Assembly (NCBI RefSeq): GCF_003287275.1
Contig: NZ_QEVW01000010.1
Coordinates: 121,461-185,460 of the forward strand
Source of the DNA: Paenibacillus taichungensis
Lineage (GTDB): Bacteria; Bacillota; Bacilli; Paenibacillales; Paenibacillaceae
Direction of reading: 5' to 3'
DNA: 64,000 bases
Shown here: positions 36,657 through 44,675 of the stretch, piece after piece
How the letters are laid out: each line of letters starts with the position of its first letter
Position numbering within the stretch: position 1 is the first letter of the stretch
Position numbers and translations under genes: made by a program
The notes under the pieces: model-generated
The model's database searches: none
Seen by the model: only the letters and a program-made list of their open reading frames with translations
Told to the model about the DNA's origin: nothing

Positions 36657-37583
36657 ATGAAACATAAAAAAGGATTGGCTGCAACGCTTGCGCTCTGCGT
36701 GTCTTTGACGGCAGGAGGTGCATCGGTACTTGCATTTTCGGATGTAAAAGATGAAGGACAAAAAACGATTGTGGACTCGTTACATGCCAAGGGTGTTGTT
36801 AATGGAGTAACGGCGGATCTATTTCGTCCAGATCTCGCATTGTCCGAGCCACAGGGTGTTCAACTGATTGTGAACGCTTTTGGTCTGAAAAATGAATACG
36901 CTGCCGCCTCGGCGGCACAAAATAAAATTAGTCCCACGGCCTGGTACGCCGATGCCGTTCAGGCTGCAACACAGAATGGTCTGTCCATTCCGGTGGAGTT
37001 GAATCCACAAGCCAAAATGACGCGTGAACAGTTTGCCATTTTGCTCCTTGAAGGCATTAATACAACCGGAGAATATCCGGTGATCATGCTGTATAATGAT
37101 ATTAAGGACGAAAATAAAATCGGTAAGGACGCCAAATCTGCGGTCCAGAATCTGCTGAACATGGACATCATTGAACTGGATAAGGACGGTAACTTCCGTC
37201 CAGATCAGTCACTTACCCGTATGGAGGCTGCAAGCATGATCTTCAATGCACTTGAATTTGTAGATAAGCACGGCAATGGCGGATCGACGGAACCGACTCC
37301 AACGAATCCAGGCGAAGGCCAACAGGGGATTGTGCCTACCGTGACATCAACCAAAGTGGATGACAAGACGGTAAAGGTTAAACTGACCGCGCAAATGCCT
37401 CATCCTGGTTATGGATTGAAGATTGAAGATGTGAAGCTGGAGAAGGATGGACGTGCCATTGTGCTGTATACCATTATCCAACCTGACCCGGACATGATGT
37501 ATCCAATGGTTATTACCGATGTAACCGCAGAGACAGACATTCCAACAGGATACACTGCAGAAGCACAGCCTTCTGGAAAATAA
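36657..37583 (+). CDS. Secreted SLH-domain protein with PrcB-like C-terminal domain
   Basis: A 308-residue exported protein. Residues 1-26 are a signal peptide. About 27-205 hold three S-layer-homology-like repeats (FSDVKDEGQKTIVDSLHAKG; a degenerate middle repeat KISPTAWYADAVQAATQNGL; and YNDIKDENKIGKDAKSAVQNL followed by FRPDQSLTRMEAASMIFNAL). Such repeats anchor proteins to pyruvylated wall polymers. A Gly/Pro linker leads to a C-terminal domain of about 90 residues (VDDKTVKVKLTAQMPHPGYG, then IVLYTIIQPDPDMMYPMV). The HPGYG phrase and following strands resemble the PrcB domain of Bacteroidetes and Firmicutes proteins. GGAGGTG precedes the ATG, and a strong terminator follows. Confidence 0.82.
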   Translation: MKHKKGLAATLALCVSLTAGGASVLAFSDVKDEGQKTIVDSLHAKGVVNGVTADLFRPDLALSEPQGVQLIVNAFGLKNEYAAASAAQNKISPTAWYADAVQAATQNGLSIPVELNPQAKMTREQFAILLLEGINTTGEYPVIMLYNDIKDENKIGKDAKSAVQNLLNMDIIELDKDGNFRPDQSLTRMEAASMIFNALEFVDKHGNGGSTEPTPTNPGEGQQGIVPTVTSTKVDDKTVKVKLTAQMPHPGYGLKIEDVKLEKDGRAIVLYTIIQPDPDMMYPMVITDVTAETDIPTGYTAEAQPSGK

Positions 37584-37595
37584 TCAAACCTTGCC

Positions 37596-37632
37596 AGCGC
37601 GCCTCGATCCTTGATCGGAGCGCGCTTTTTTT
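37596..37632 (+). terminator. Terminator of the SLH-domain gene
   Basis: AGCGCGC...CGATC...GATCG...GCGCGCT forms a long GC-rich stem followed by seven T. Confidence 0.9.
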
Positions 37633-37853
37633 CTGGAAACGACGATCGATATGAAAAAGCTTGCCTAGGGAGAGCGGCTGTTTTTCAGTCTGAATCTTGA
37701 TTAGTCCGACTGAAAAGTATTGATTCCATTTTTGTATGTCACATTTGATGACTTATAAGTGATTTTAAAAATGGAATTAAGTTAGAATGTGTAATATTTA
37801 ATGACATTAAAATGTTGTTTTTAAGATGTAAATCAATATCTATATAGGCGATA

Positions 37854-37886
37854 AAGCTGCTTCGTGTTAACGGAGCGGCTTTTTTT
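37854..37886 (+). terminator. Orphan intrinsic terminator
   Basis: A 12-base stem with two G.U pairs (AAGCTGCTTCGT against ACGGAGCGGCTT), a four-base loop and seven T. The 220 bases between it and the preceding terminator contain no gene, so it may end an unannotated small RNA. Confidence 0.6.
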
Positions 37887-38584
37887 CTGGCCTGATCCGG
37901 AAATTATCATGCACTCCAGCTCCTCATGTCATGTGCAAAATCAACATATATGACTGGATATAACCAGTGTTTATCTGTGCTTATGTGCTTTCAGCCAAGG
38001 ATAAAAACGACATATTTACCGAGTGGGGAAGAAACTCATAGAATAAAGCCAAGCCATAAGCGAGCTTGATGCAGGTGATAAATATATGGTAGATAATATT
38101 ACATTTGTGTGATTGAATTAAATCTATCCTTATTACTTTTTCTAAGCATCAAGAGAGAAGGAAGACAAATGCATAAGTAAGGGGGAGAAACACAGTAGCA
38201 ATGAAGAGTAACTTCTATTACATTCAATATGGCGATGCGCAGAGCATGCTAAGACCTTGCGACCTGTATGACCGATGTGAATTCAGAATACGACCTGCAC
38301 ACATGGAATATCTCTTTCCTAAACATATGTGGGTTTTGACTTTAAGGTCTGTTTCCCAACTTTCATTCAGATCTGACATCTCTCAAGTTCATGCGAAGCT
38401 ACTCGAAACGACAACTTCAAGAGAGAAATGGGTCAAATTCCACATGTTTTACTTCTCCAAAATGACAATGACAAGCTGTAAATAAAAGCGTAAACCCCTG
38501 TTGTAACAGTACTTTCCGTGTTTTTTAAGAGTGAAGATCGAAATAGCATATTTACGGATTCGGAAATGATTCATAAACTCAGTA
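37887..38584. other. Gene-poor region upstream of the glycan operon with a duplicated promoter-like element
   Basis: No convincing gene is present. Two imperfect direct copies of one AT-rich element occur, at 38009-38046 and 38545-38582. Both contain CATATTTAC(C/G)GA followed by GGAA and then TCATA. A 94-codon ORF at 38201-38485 between them has low plausibility. The second copy lies just before the cre site and the operon. Confidence 0.5.
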
Positions 38585-38598
38585 TGTAAGCGTTACCA
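38585..38598. promoter_or_regulatory. cre site (CcpA operator) of the glycan operon
   Basis: TGTAAGCGTTACCA fits the catabolite-response consensus TGWAANCGNTNNCA perfectly. It lies 130 bases upstream of the first permease gene, so the operon is probably repressed when preferred sugars are present. Confidence 0.75.
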
Positions 38599-38729
38599 AA
38601 ACGCGAGAGAAATAAAGGCCTCGCATGATAGAAATGTGGTCCGGGACTCATTCCTTACATTTGAACAGGAGTGTTTCGCTCTTCTTACAAAACGGACGGA
38701 TTTTCATTAAGAAAAGGAGGAAACAACTG

Positions 38730-39701
38730 ATGCAGCCAGAAGGGAAGTCCGCCTTGTCGCAAAACCTATCGGTGCACACGATTCCGAACCGCAAGAGAAA
38801 TAAATTAGGGAGAAGGATGATTCGAAACTGGGAGTTGTATCTGTTTATCGCGCCAGCATTTCTATACTTTCTGATTTTCCATTACGGGCCGATGTACGGC
38901 ATACAAATCGCATTCAAAAACTTTATCCCGACGCTTGGCGTTACGGGAAGTCCATGGGTTGGTTTCGATCATTTTATCCGCTTTTTCAATTCGTATTATT
39001 TCTGGGATTTGTTATGGAATACTCTCAGCATCAGCCTGTATGAGCTGGCTATAGGTTTTCCGCTGCCCATCATTCTGGCGTTAGCCTTCAATGAAGTAAA
39101 GGACTCCTTCTTCAAACGTACCGTTCAGACGGTCACCTATGCACCGCATTTCATTTCGGTCGTTGTCATGTCGGGTATGATTATTACCTTTTTGTCGCCT
39201 TCGTCAGGCATGATTGTAAATTTGGTGGAGGCTCTTGGATTTCAGGCCCCTCAATTTCTGACGGACCCTGCGTGGTTTAAGACGGTGTACGTACTCTCGG
39301 GTGTCTGGCAGAGTGCAGGCTGGGGTACCATTATATACCTCGCAGCCCTCTCGGGTGTGGACCCTCAACTGCATGAAGCTGCCGTGGTGGATGGTGCGAG
39401 CCGGTTTAAACGGATTCTGCATATTAACATTCCAGCGATTATCCCTACGATCACCATTTTGTTAATTCTGAATATGGGCAGTATTCTGGGCGTCGGATTC
39501 GAGAAAATCTTGCTGTTGCAAAATCCGTTGAACATGGGCTCATCCGATGTCATCTCGACATTTGTCTATCGGTCCGGTCTGGTCGATGCACAGTACAGTT
39601 TCTCCACAGCTGTAGGGTTGTTTAACTCGGTAGTTAATGCGATTCTGCTGATTACGGTGAATCAAATTGCACGTCGCACCAGTGAAAACAGTTTGTGGTA
39701 A
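38730..39701 (+). CDS. Sugar ABC transporter permease, LplB type
   Basis: A 323-residue inner-membrane permease with six helices. It shows the LplB/YtcP-family start (NWELYLFIAPAFLYFLIFHYGPMYGIQIAFKNF) and the binding-protein-dependent transport loop EAAVVDGASRFKRILHINIPAIIPT, the EAA motif that docks the ATPase. The start at 38730 is fixed by AAGGAGGAAA; a longer frame from 38625 lacks a site. It is the first gene of a seven-gene operon running to 48361. No ATPase subunit is encoded in the operon, as is normal for this group, which shares a general MsmK-like ATPase. Confidence 0.93.
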   Translation: MQPEGKSALSQNLSVHTIPNRKRNKLGRRMIRNWELYLFIAPAFLYFLIFHYGPMYGIQIAFKNFIPTLGVTGSPWVGFDHFIRFFNSYYFWDLLWNTLSISLYELAIGFPLPIILALAFNEVKDSFFKRTVQTVTYAPHFISVVVMSGMIITFLSPSSGMIVNLVEALGFQAPQFLTDPAWFKTVYVLSGVWQSAGWGTIIYLAALSGVDPQLHEAAVVDGASRFKRILHINIPAIIPTITILLILNMGSILGVGFEKILLLQNPLNMGSSDVISTFVYRSGLVDAQYSFSTAVGLFNSVVNAILLITVNQIARRTSENSLW

Positions 39702-39716
39702 AAGGAGGGGAAACAC

Positions 39717-40625
39717 ATGTCAACCGCGGTTAAGGAAAGCAGAAGCGATAAAGTGTTCTTATGGTGCAACTACATCTATCTGACGATAGCGCTCGTCATT
39801 GTGCTTTACCCGCTGTTATACATCATTAGCGCCTCAATCAGTGATCCCAAATTTGTAAGCTCCGGTGAGATGTGGTTGCTACCCAAAGGAATTACGTTTG
39901 AAGGGTACGCCCGTGTGTTTGAGAACACGAACATCTGGATCGGGTACAAAAATACGATCATTTATACCGTCTTAGGTACACTCGTCAACCTGATGGTCAC
40001 TCTTCCGGCAGCCTATGCGCTTAGCCGTTCTGATTTTGTTGGACGTGGATTCTTCATGGCAATGTTTATGGTAACGATGTTTTTCAGCGGAGGACTTGTC
40101 CCAAGCTACTTGCTGGTTAAGGATCTTGGGATGGTGAACAGCATTTGGGCGCTTATTCTGCCAGGAGCTGCATCCATCTGGAATATTATCGTATGCCGTA
40201 CGTTTTTCCAATCAACCATTCCCAAGGAGCTGCAGGAAGCGGCCCATATTGACGGGTGTACCAACACCCGGTTGTTTATCCGAATTGTGCTTCCGCTCTC
40301 CATGCCGATCATTGCCGTGATGGCGCTCTTCTACGGCGTAGGACACTGGAACAGCTATTTCAGTGCCATGATTTATTTAAATGATTCCTCGAAGTATCCA
40401 CTGCAGCTCTTTCTGCGCCAAATCCTGGTACTTCAGGAGATGGCAGCACAGGGCGGGGGAGCTATCGATACCTCTTCCGCAACGGCGATGAATTCCAAAG
40501 CGGAAATTGCTGCGCTGGTCAAATATGCCGTCATTATTGTTTCAACTTTACCTGTAATTGCGATTTATCCATTTCTTCAGCGTTATTTTGTGCAGGGTGT
40601 TATGATCGGTTCCGTTAAGGGATGA
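39717..40625 (+). CDS. Sugar ABC transporter permease, LplC/YtcP type
   Basis: A 302-residue partner permease with six membrane helices. It has the CUT1-family C-subunit traits: YPLLYIISASISDP near the N-terminus, AYALSRSDFVGRG, and the EAA loop EAAHIDGCTNTRLFIRIVLPLSMP. It ends with the family signature YPFLQRYFVQGVMIGSVKG. AAAGGAGGGG precedes the ATG and only 15 bases separate it from the first permease gene, so translation is closely linked. Together they form the membrane channel of the oligosaccharide importer. Confidence 0.94.
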   Translation: MSTAVKESRSDKVFLWCNYIYLTIALVIVLYPLLYIISASISDPKFVSSGEMWLLPKGITFEGYARVFENTNIWIGYKNTIIYTVLGTLVNLMVTLPAAYALSRSDFVGRGFFMAMFMVTMFFSGGLVPSYLLVKDLGMVNSIWALILPGAASIWNIIVCRTFFQSTIPKELQEAAHIDGCTNTRLFIRIVLPLSMPIIAVMALFYGVGHWNSYFSAMIYLNDSSKYPLQLFLRQILVLQEMAAQGGGAIDTSSATAMNSKAEIAALVKYAVIIVSTLPVIAIYPFLQRYFVQGVMIGSVKG

Positions 40626-40666
40626 TCTTAAACCATAATCCACACTAAAAAAGGGGAGTTGTCGTC

Positions 40667-42262
40667 ATGAAAAAGCTTCGCAAGGCTTCATCCATTGTAC
40701 TCTGCCTCACCCTATCCGCAGCATTGCTTGCAGCTTGTGGTTCCAATGAAGATGGAGGTTCTGCGACTTCAAATGTCGAAGGGGTCAAAAAAGAAGGATT
40801 CCCGATTGTGGACAAACCACTTACGTTAAAGGTCATGTCCCAGGATGCGGGCGTAGCCGACTGGAACACGATGCCAGTCCTGCAAGAGATGGAGAAATTG
40901 TCAGGCATCAAGCTGGAGTACCAGCTTTCACCGATCGACAGCTTTGAAACAAAGAAGAACCTGGTATTCGCGAGCGGCGATTTACCGGATATGTTCTATG
41001 CTGCGGATCTCAAGCCAGCTGAGCAGGTTACTTATGGGACTCAAGGCATTCTGATCCCGCTGGAAAAATACATTGATGAGGGCTATGCCCCGAACATTAA
41101 GAAGATTCTCGACGAAAACCCGGATGTTCGCAAATCATTTACAACGCCTGACGGACATATGTATGCACTGCCATTTATCGATACGGCTGCCGTGTGGTAC
41201 AGAGGCCCGATGTGGTATAACGGGGAATTCCTAAAAGCGCTTAATGTAGAGGAACCTAAGACTACGGAAGAATTATATACGTACCTGAAGCGTGTTAAGG
41301 AAGAAGACCCTAACGGCAACGGACAACAAGATGAAATTCCGCTTACTTCTGTAAAACTGGATGATCTTCGGATGTATTTCTTCGGATTCTGGGGAATGTA
41401 CAACGAAGGAATCTACGCGGATAAGGACGGAAAAGTTCACTATCCTTATCAAGAAGAAGGCTACAAAGGTTATCTGACGTTCATGAACCGCTTGTGGAAA
41501 GAAGATTTGCTGGATCATGAGACCTTCTCCCAAACAGGCGATCAGAAAAAAGCAAAAGGCGAAAGCAACAAGCTTGCGCTGTTCAATGACTACCATCCAT
41601 ACTTCACACTCGGCGGCGAGCCTAGCACGAAGCATCCGCTAATGACACCGGTGAAGAGTGAGATCGCAGACTCACCTGTATACGGTAAACACCCAGGCAT
41701 ATCGGCACGTGGTACCTTTGCTATTACTAGCAGCAACCCGTCCCCTGAGGCAACTATGCGTTGGATCGACTATATGTACAGCTATGATGGAGCGACCCTG
41801 TTCAATCAAGGTCCTGAAGGTCTGCTGTGGAAATTCAAAGACAAGGAAAATCTCGTAAAAGAGTGGCTGCCTGTCCCTGGTGGCGGGGATCGTGAGGAAT
41901 ATCGCGGTAAAATCACACCGAACTATGGCATTTTGACACCCGGTATTAATGATCCGGATATCGCAAAAGGTCTTCGCACCGAATTTGATGAATGGCTTGA
42001 CCAGCAGAATCAAGAGAAGTTGGTGCCTATCGGAAAATCACCGTTCCCTAACGTTTATTTAACAAATGAAGAGCAAAGCGAAGCGACCGCTTTATTATCT
42101 GATCTGGATACGTACGTCAAGCAGATGGAAGCGAAGTTCGTAACAGGCCAAGAGCCGCTTGAGAATTGGGATAAGTATATTGCACAGATCAAAAAAATGG
42201 GCAGCGACCGTATCGTTGAACTGTATCAAGGGGCGTACGATCGCTGGAACACAGGCCAATAA
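40667..42262 (+). CDS. Extracellular solute-binding lipoprotein of the glycan importer
   Basis: A 531-residue lipoprotein with signal peptide and lipobox (LSAALLAACG, Cys near residue 24). It belongs to the LplA-like large solute-binding proteins: PLTLKVMSQDAGVADWN, SGDLPDMFYAADL, PLEKYIDEGYAPNIKKIL and RWIDYMYSYDGATLFNQGPEGLLWKF. These proteins usually bind oligosaccharides of three or more units. AAGGGGAG precedes the ATG. The operon enzymes suggest a fucose- and GlcNAc-containing glycan as ligand, but this is inference. Confidence 0.94.
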   Translation: MKKLRKASSIVLCLTLSAALLAACGSNEDGGSATSNVEGVKKEGFPIVDKPLTLKVMSQDAGVADWNTMPVLQEMEKLSGIKLEYQLSPIDSFETKKNLVFASGDLPDMFYAADLKPAEQVTYGTQGILIPLEKYIDEGYAPNIKKILDENPDVRKSFTTPDGHMYALPFIDTAAVWYRGPMWYNGEFLKALNVEEPKTTEELYTYLKRVKEEDPNGNGQQDEIPLTSVKLDDLRMYFFGFWGMYNEGIYADKDGKVHYPYQEEGYKGYLTFMNRLWKEDLLDHETFSQTGDQKKAKGESNKLALFNDYHPYFTLGGEPSTKHPLMTPVKSEIADSPVYGKHPGISARGTFAITSSNPSPEATMRWIDYMYSYDGATLFNQGPEGLLWKFKDKENLVKEWLPVPGGGDREEYRGKITPNYGILTPGINDPDIAKGLRTEFDEWLDQQNQEKLVPIGKSPFPNVYLTNEEQSEATALLSDLDTYVKQMEAKFVTGQEPLENWDKYIAQIKKMGSDRIVELYQGAYDRWNTGQ

Positions 42263-42295
42263 GAACAAGGACTCCAGAAAGAGGTGTGAACAAGG

Positions 42296-43582
42296 ATGCA
42301 GAAATGGTTTGAAGAGGCCAAGCTGGGAATATTCATCCACTATGGCATCTATGCTGTGGACGGGGTTTCGGAATCGTGGTCCTTCTATAATGGAAGGATC
42401 TCCTACGAAGAGTACATGAAGCAGCTGGACGGCTTTACGGCATCGAAGTTTAATGCGGAGAAGTGGGCGGACTTGATTGAGAAATCCGGAGCCCGATATG
42501 CTGTGCTGACAACGAAGCATCATGATGGTGTTGCTCTATGGGATACGCAGTATAGTGACCTCAATGTCGTTAAGCAGACACCAGCGAATCGGGATCTCGT
42601 GAGGGAATATGCGGAAGCAATTCGGGAGAAGGGCATACATCTGGGGATGTACTTTTCACTGATTGATTGGTCGCACCCGGATTATCCTAGCGTGTTTGAA
42701 GGTGGGAAAGTACCCGAGGATCTCAGCAGTGTCAATCGGCATTCAAGCCCTGTGGATGGTGTTGAGGATCAGGAGAAGTGGAAGAAATTCCTTGAGTTCA
42801 ATAACCACCAGCTTCGGGAGATCATGACGAATTACGGTAAGGTGGACCTGCTGTGGTTCGATGGGGACTGGGAGCGAAGTGCCGAGCAGTGGAATCTGCC
42901 GGAGTTCAAGCATTACCTGCAATCGTTTAACCCGGATGTCATCATCAACTCCCGCCTTCAAGGTTATGGGGATTATAAAACGCCGGAGCAAGGCATTCCG
43001 ATTACCAGACCGGAGGGACCATGGGAGTTCTGCACCACGATCAACACATCATGGGGCTATGTGCCAACAGACCATAAATACAAATCGTTAAATCAGATCA
43101 TTCGGATGTTCTGTGATTGTATTTCGATGGGGGGCAACATGCTGCTGGATATCGGTCCACGCGAAGATGGCACCATTGATAAGAGGCAGGAGGATATTCT
43201 GCTTGGACTGGGAGCATGGATCCGAACCCATGAAGAGGCCGTTTTTGGAACGGGTGAAGGTATTATGCCTCGCTATTATCTGGGGGGGAGCACCGTATCC
43301 GAGGACAGAAAGGCATTGTATCTGTTTGTTTATGACGATCCAAAAGAGAATGTATGCATCAAGGGACTATGCAATAAGATCAAGAAGATTACTGTGCTGC
43401 ATTCGGGCAAAGAACTTAACCATGAGATTCATGGGGGCGTGCCTTGGTTCAATATCCCGGGGACAACGTGGATCCAAATGACCCCTGAGGACACACATGA
43501 GCAGGTGACGGTTCTTAAGCTCGAATTCGACGAGGAACTGGAAATGTACGGCGGTTCAGGAGCCGTTGTTACTCATAACTAA
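42296..43582 (+). CDS. GH29 alpha-L-fucosidase, intracellular
   Basis: A 428-residue glycosidase without signal peptide. The GH29 barrel is recognised by KLGIFIHYGIYAV (residues 9-21), KSGARYAVLTTKHHDGVALWDTQ (63-85) and the nucleophile Asp189 in GKVDLLWFDGDWERS. GGNMLLDIGPREDGTI near residue 280 is also a family hallmark. A C-terminal beta domain follows. The enzyme removes alpha-L-fucose from glycans; linkage preference cannot be read. AGAGGTG precedes the ATG. It starts 33 bases after the solute-binding protein gene, and the lack of a signal peptide implies that the glycan is imported before defucosylation. Confidence 0.93.
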   Translation: MQKWFEEAKLGIFIHYGIYAVDGVSESWSFYNGRISYEEYMKQLDGFTASKFNAEKWADLIEKSGARYAVLTTKHHDGVALWDTQYSDLNVVKQTPANRDLVREYAEAIREKGIHLGMYFSLIDWSHPDYPSVFEGGKVPEDLSSVNRHSSPVDGVEDQEKWKKFLEFNNHQLREIMTNYGKVDLLWFDGDWERSAEQWNLPEFKHYLQSFNPDVIINSRLQGYGDYKTPEQGIPITRPEGPWEFCTTINTSWGYVPTDHKYKSLNQIIRMFCDCISMGGNMLLDIGPREDGTIDKRQEDILLGLGAWIRTHEEAVFGTGEGIMPRYYLGGSTVSEDRKALYLFVYDDPKENVCIKGLCNKIKKITVLHSGKELNHEIHGGVPWFNIPGTTWIQMTPEDTHEQVTVLKLEFDEELEMYGGSGAVVTHN

Positions 43583-43588
43583 CATTAC

Positions 43589-43623
43589 GGGAGGGCATGC
43601 ACCTATAGATGCATGCCCTCCCT
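43589..43623 (+). promoter_or_regulatory. Strong hairpin between fucosidase and CBM9-like genes
   Basis: GGGAGGGCATGCA pairs with TGCATGCCCTCCC across a seven-base loop. There is no T run, so it is more likely an RNA-processing or stability element than a terminator. The downstream start was set after this hairpin at 43646. Confidence 0.6.
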
Positions 43624-43645
43624 CATGAAGCGGAGAGAGAGCGAT

Positions 43646-44668
43646 ATGAACCAAAGTGGAGTACCTGAGCCGAAGATTGAGTATGCTCCCAAACATTATA
43701 TATGCAAGCGTGCGCAGGAACCGCTGATGCTGGACGGCCGCATAGATAAGGCATTCTGGGATGCAGCTGATTGGACGGATGATTTCGTTGATATCGAAGG
43801 GGATCTTCGTCCGAAACCCGGAAAACAGACTCGGGTAAAAATGCTGTGGGACGACGACTATTTCTACTTTGCTGCCGAACTGATTGAAGATCAGATATGG
43901 GCTACGTTGACCGAGCGGGATTCTGTTATTTTCTATGACAATGATTTTGAGATTTTTATCGACCCCGACGGGGATACCCACCAATATTATGAGTTCGAGA
44001 TCAATGCGCTCAATACGGTATGGGACCTGTTATTGGTGAAGCCATATCGGGATGGTGGGCCTCCGGTCAACGGTTGGGATATCAGCGGTCTTAAGACAGC
44101 TGTACATATCGATGGGGAGCTGAACACACCTGACGCCGATAACCGAAAATGGAGCGTTGAGGTGGCAATTCCCTGGACCAGCCTGAAGGAATGTGCCGAA
44201 GGCAATCGTCCGCCTGTACCGGGCGAGTTCTGGCGTGTCAACTTCTCGCGAGTGGAATGGCAGACTGAAGTGAAGGATGGGGAGTACCGCAAGGTGCTGA
44301 ATCCGGATACAGGCAAACCTTATCCGGAGGACAACTGGGTCTGGTCGCCCATGGGTATTATTAACATGCATTATCCGGAGCTATGGGGATATGTCGTATT
44401 TTCGGATGACGGAACGGATCAGTCCTTTGAGCTGCCGGAAGACGAACGAATCAAATGGGAGCTTCGCAGACTCTATTACCGTGAACGCAATTATTTTGAA
44501 GCCCATGGTGAATTTACACAGGATGTGAAGTTACTCATGGGTGAAGAAACATTAATTTGTCAGCCTGTAATTGAAACGACCCGTAGCCTATTCCAGATTA
44601 GTACGCCTTCCTCTGACGGCACTACCTTAATCTGCATTCGGGAAGACGGAAAGCTGTGGAAGGAGTGA
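43646..44668 (+). CDS. Intracellular CBM9-like carbohydrate-binding protein
   Basis: A 340-residue protein without signal peptide. Its main domain (about 25-230) is a family-9-like carbohydrate-binding fold, similar to domains found in xylanases and DOMON-like proteins: LMLDGRIDKAFWDAADWTDDF, KMLWDDDYFYFAAEL, SVIFYDNDFEIFIDPDGDTHQYYEFEINALNTVWDLL, and WSVEVAIPWTSLKE. No catalytic centre is known for this group. A C-terminal tail of about 90 residues (EDERIKWELRRLYYRERNYFEAHGEF and so on) has no recognised domain. GGAGAGAG lies upstream of the ATG at 43646; the frame extends 33 bases upstream into the hairpin. It precedes the transglutaminase-fold gene by eight bases. Confidence 0.82.
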   Translation: MNQSGVPEPKIEYAPKHYICKRAQEPLMLDGRIDKAFWDAADWTDDFVDIEGDLRPKPGKQTRVKMLWDDDYFYFAAELIEDQIWATLTERDSVIFYDNDFEIFIDPDGDTHQYYEFEINALNTVWDLLLVKPYRDGGPPVNGWDISGLKTAVHIDGELNTPDADNRKWSVEVAIPWTSLKECAEGNRPPVPGEFWRVNFSRVEWQTEVKDGEYRKVLNPDTGKPYPEDNWVWSPMGIINMHYPELWGYVVFSDDGTDQSFELPEDERIKWELRRLYYRERNYFEAHGEFTQDVKLLMGEETLICQPVIETTRSLFQISTPSSDGTTLICIREDGKLWKE

Positions 44669-44675
44669 GCCACCT

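Noticed and set aside
38201..38485. 94-codon ORF between the two promoter-like elements
   Set aside because: Poorly spaced ribosome binding site, no recognisable domain, unusual residue composition and a gene-poor setting; likely a chance frame or a decayed remnant.
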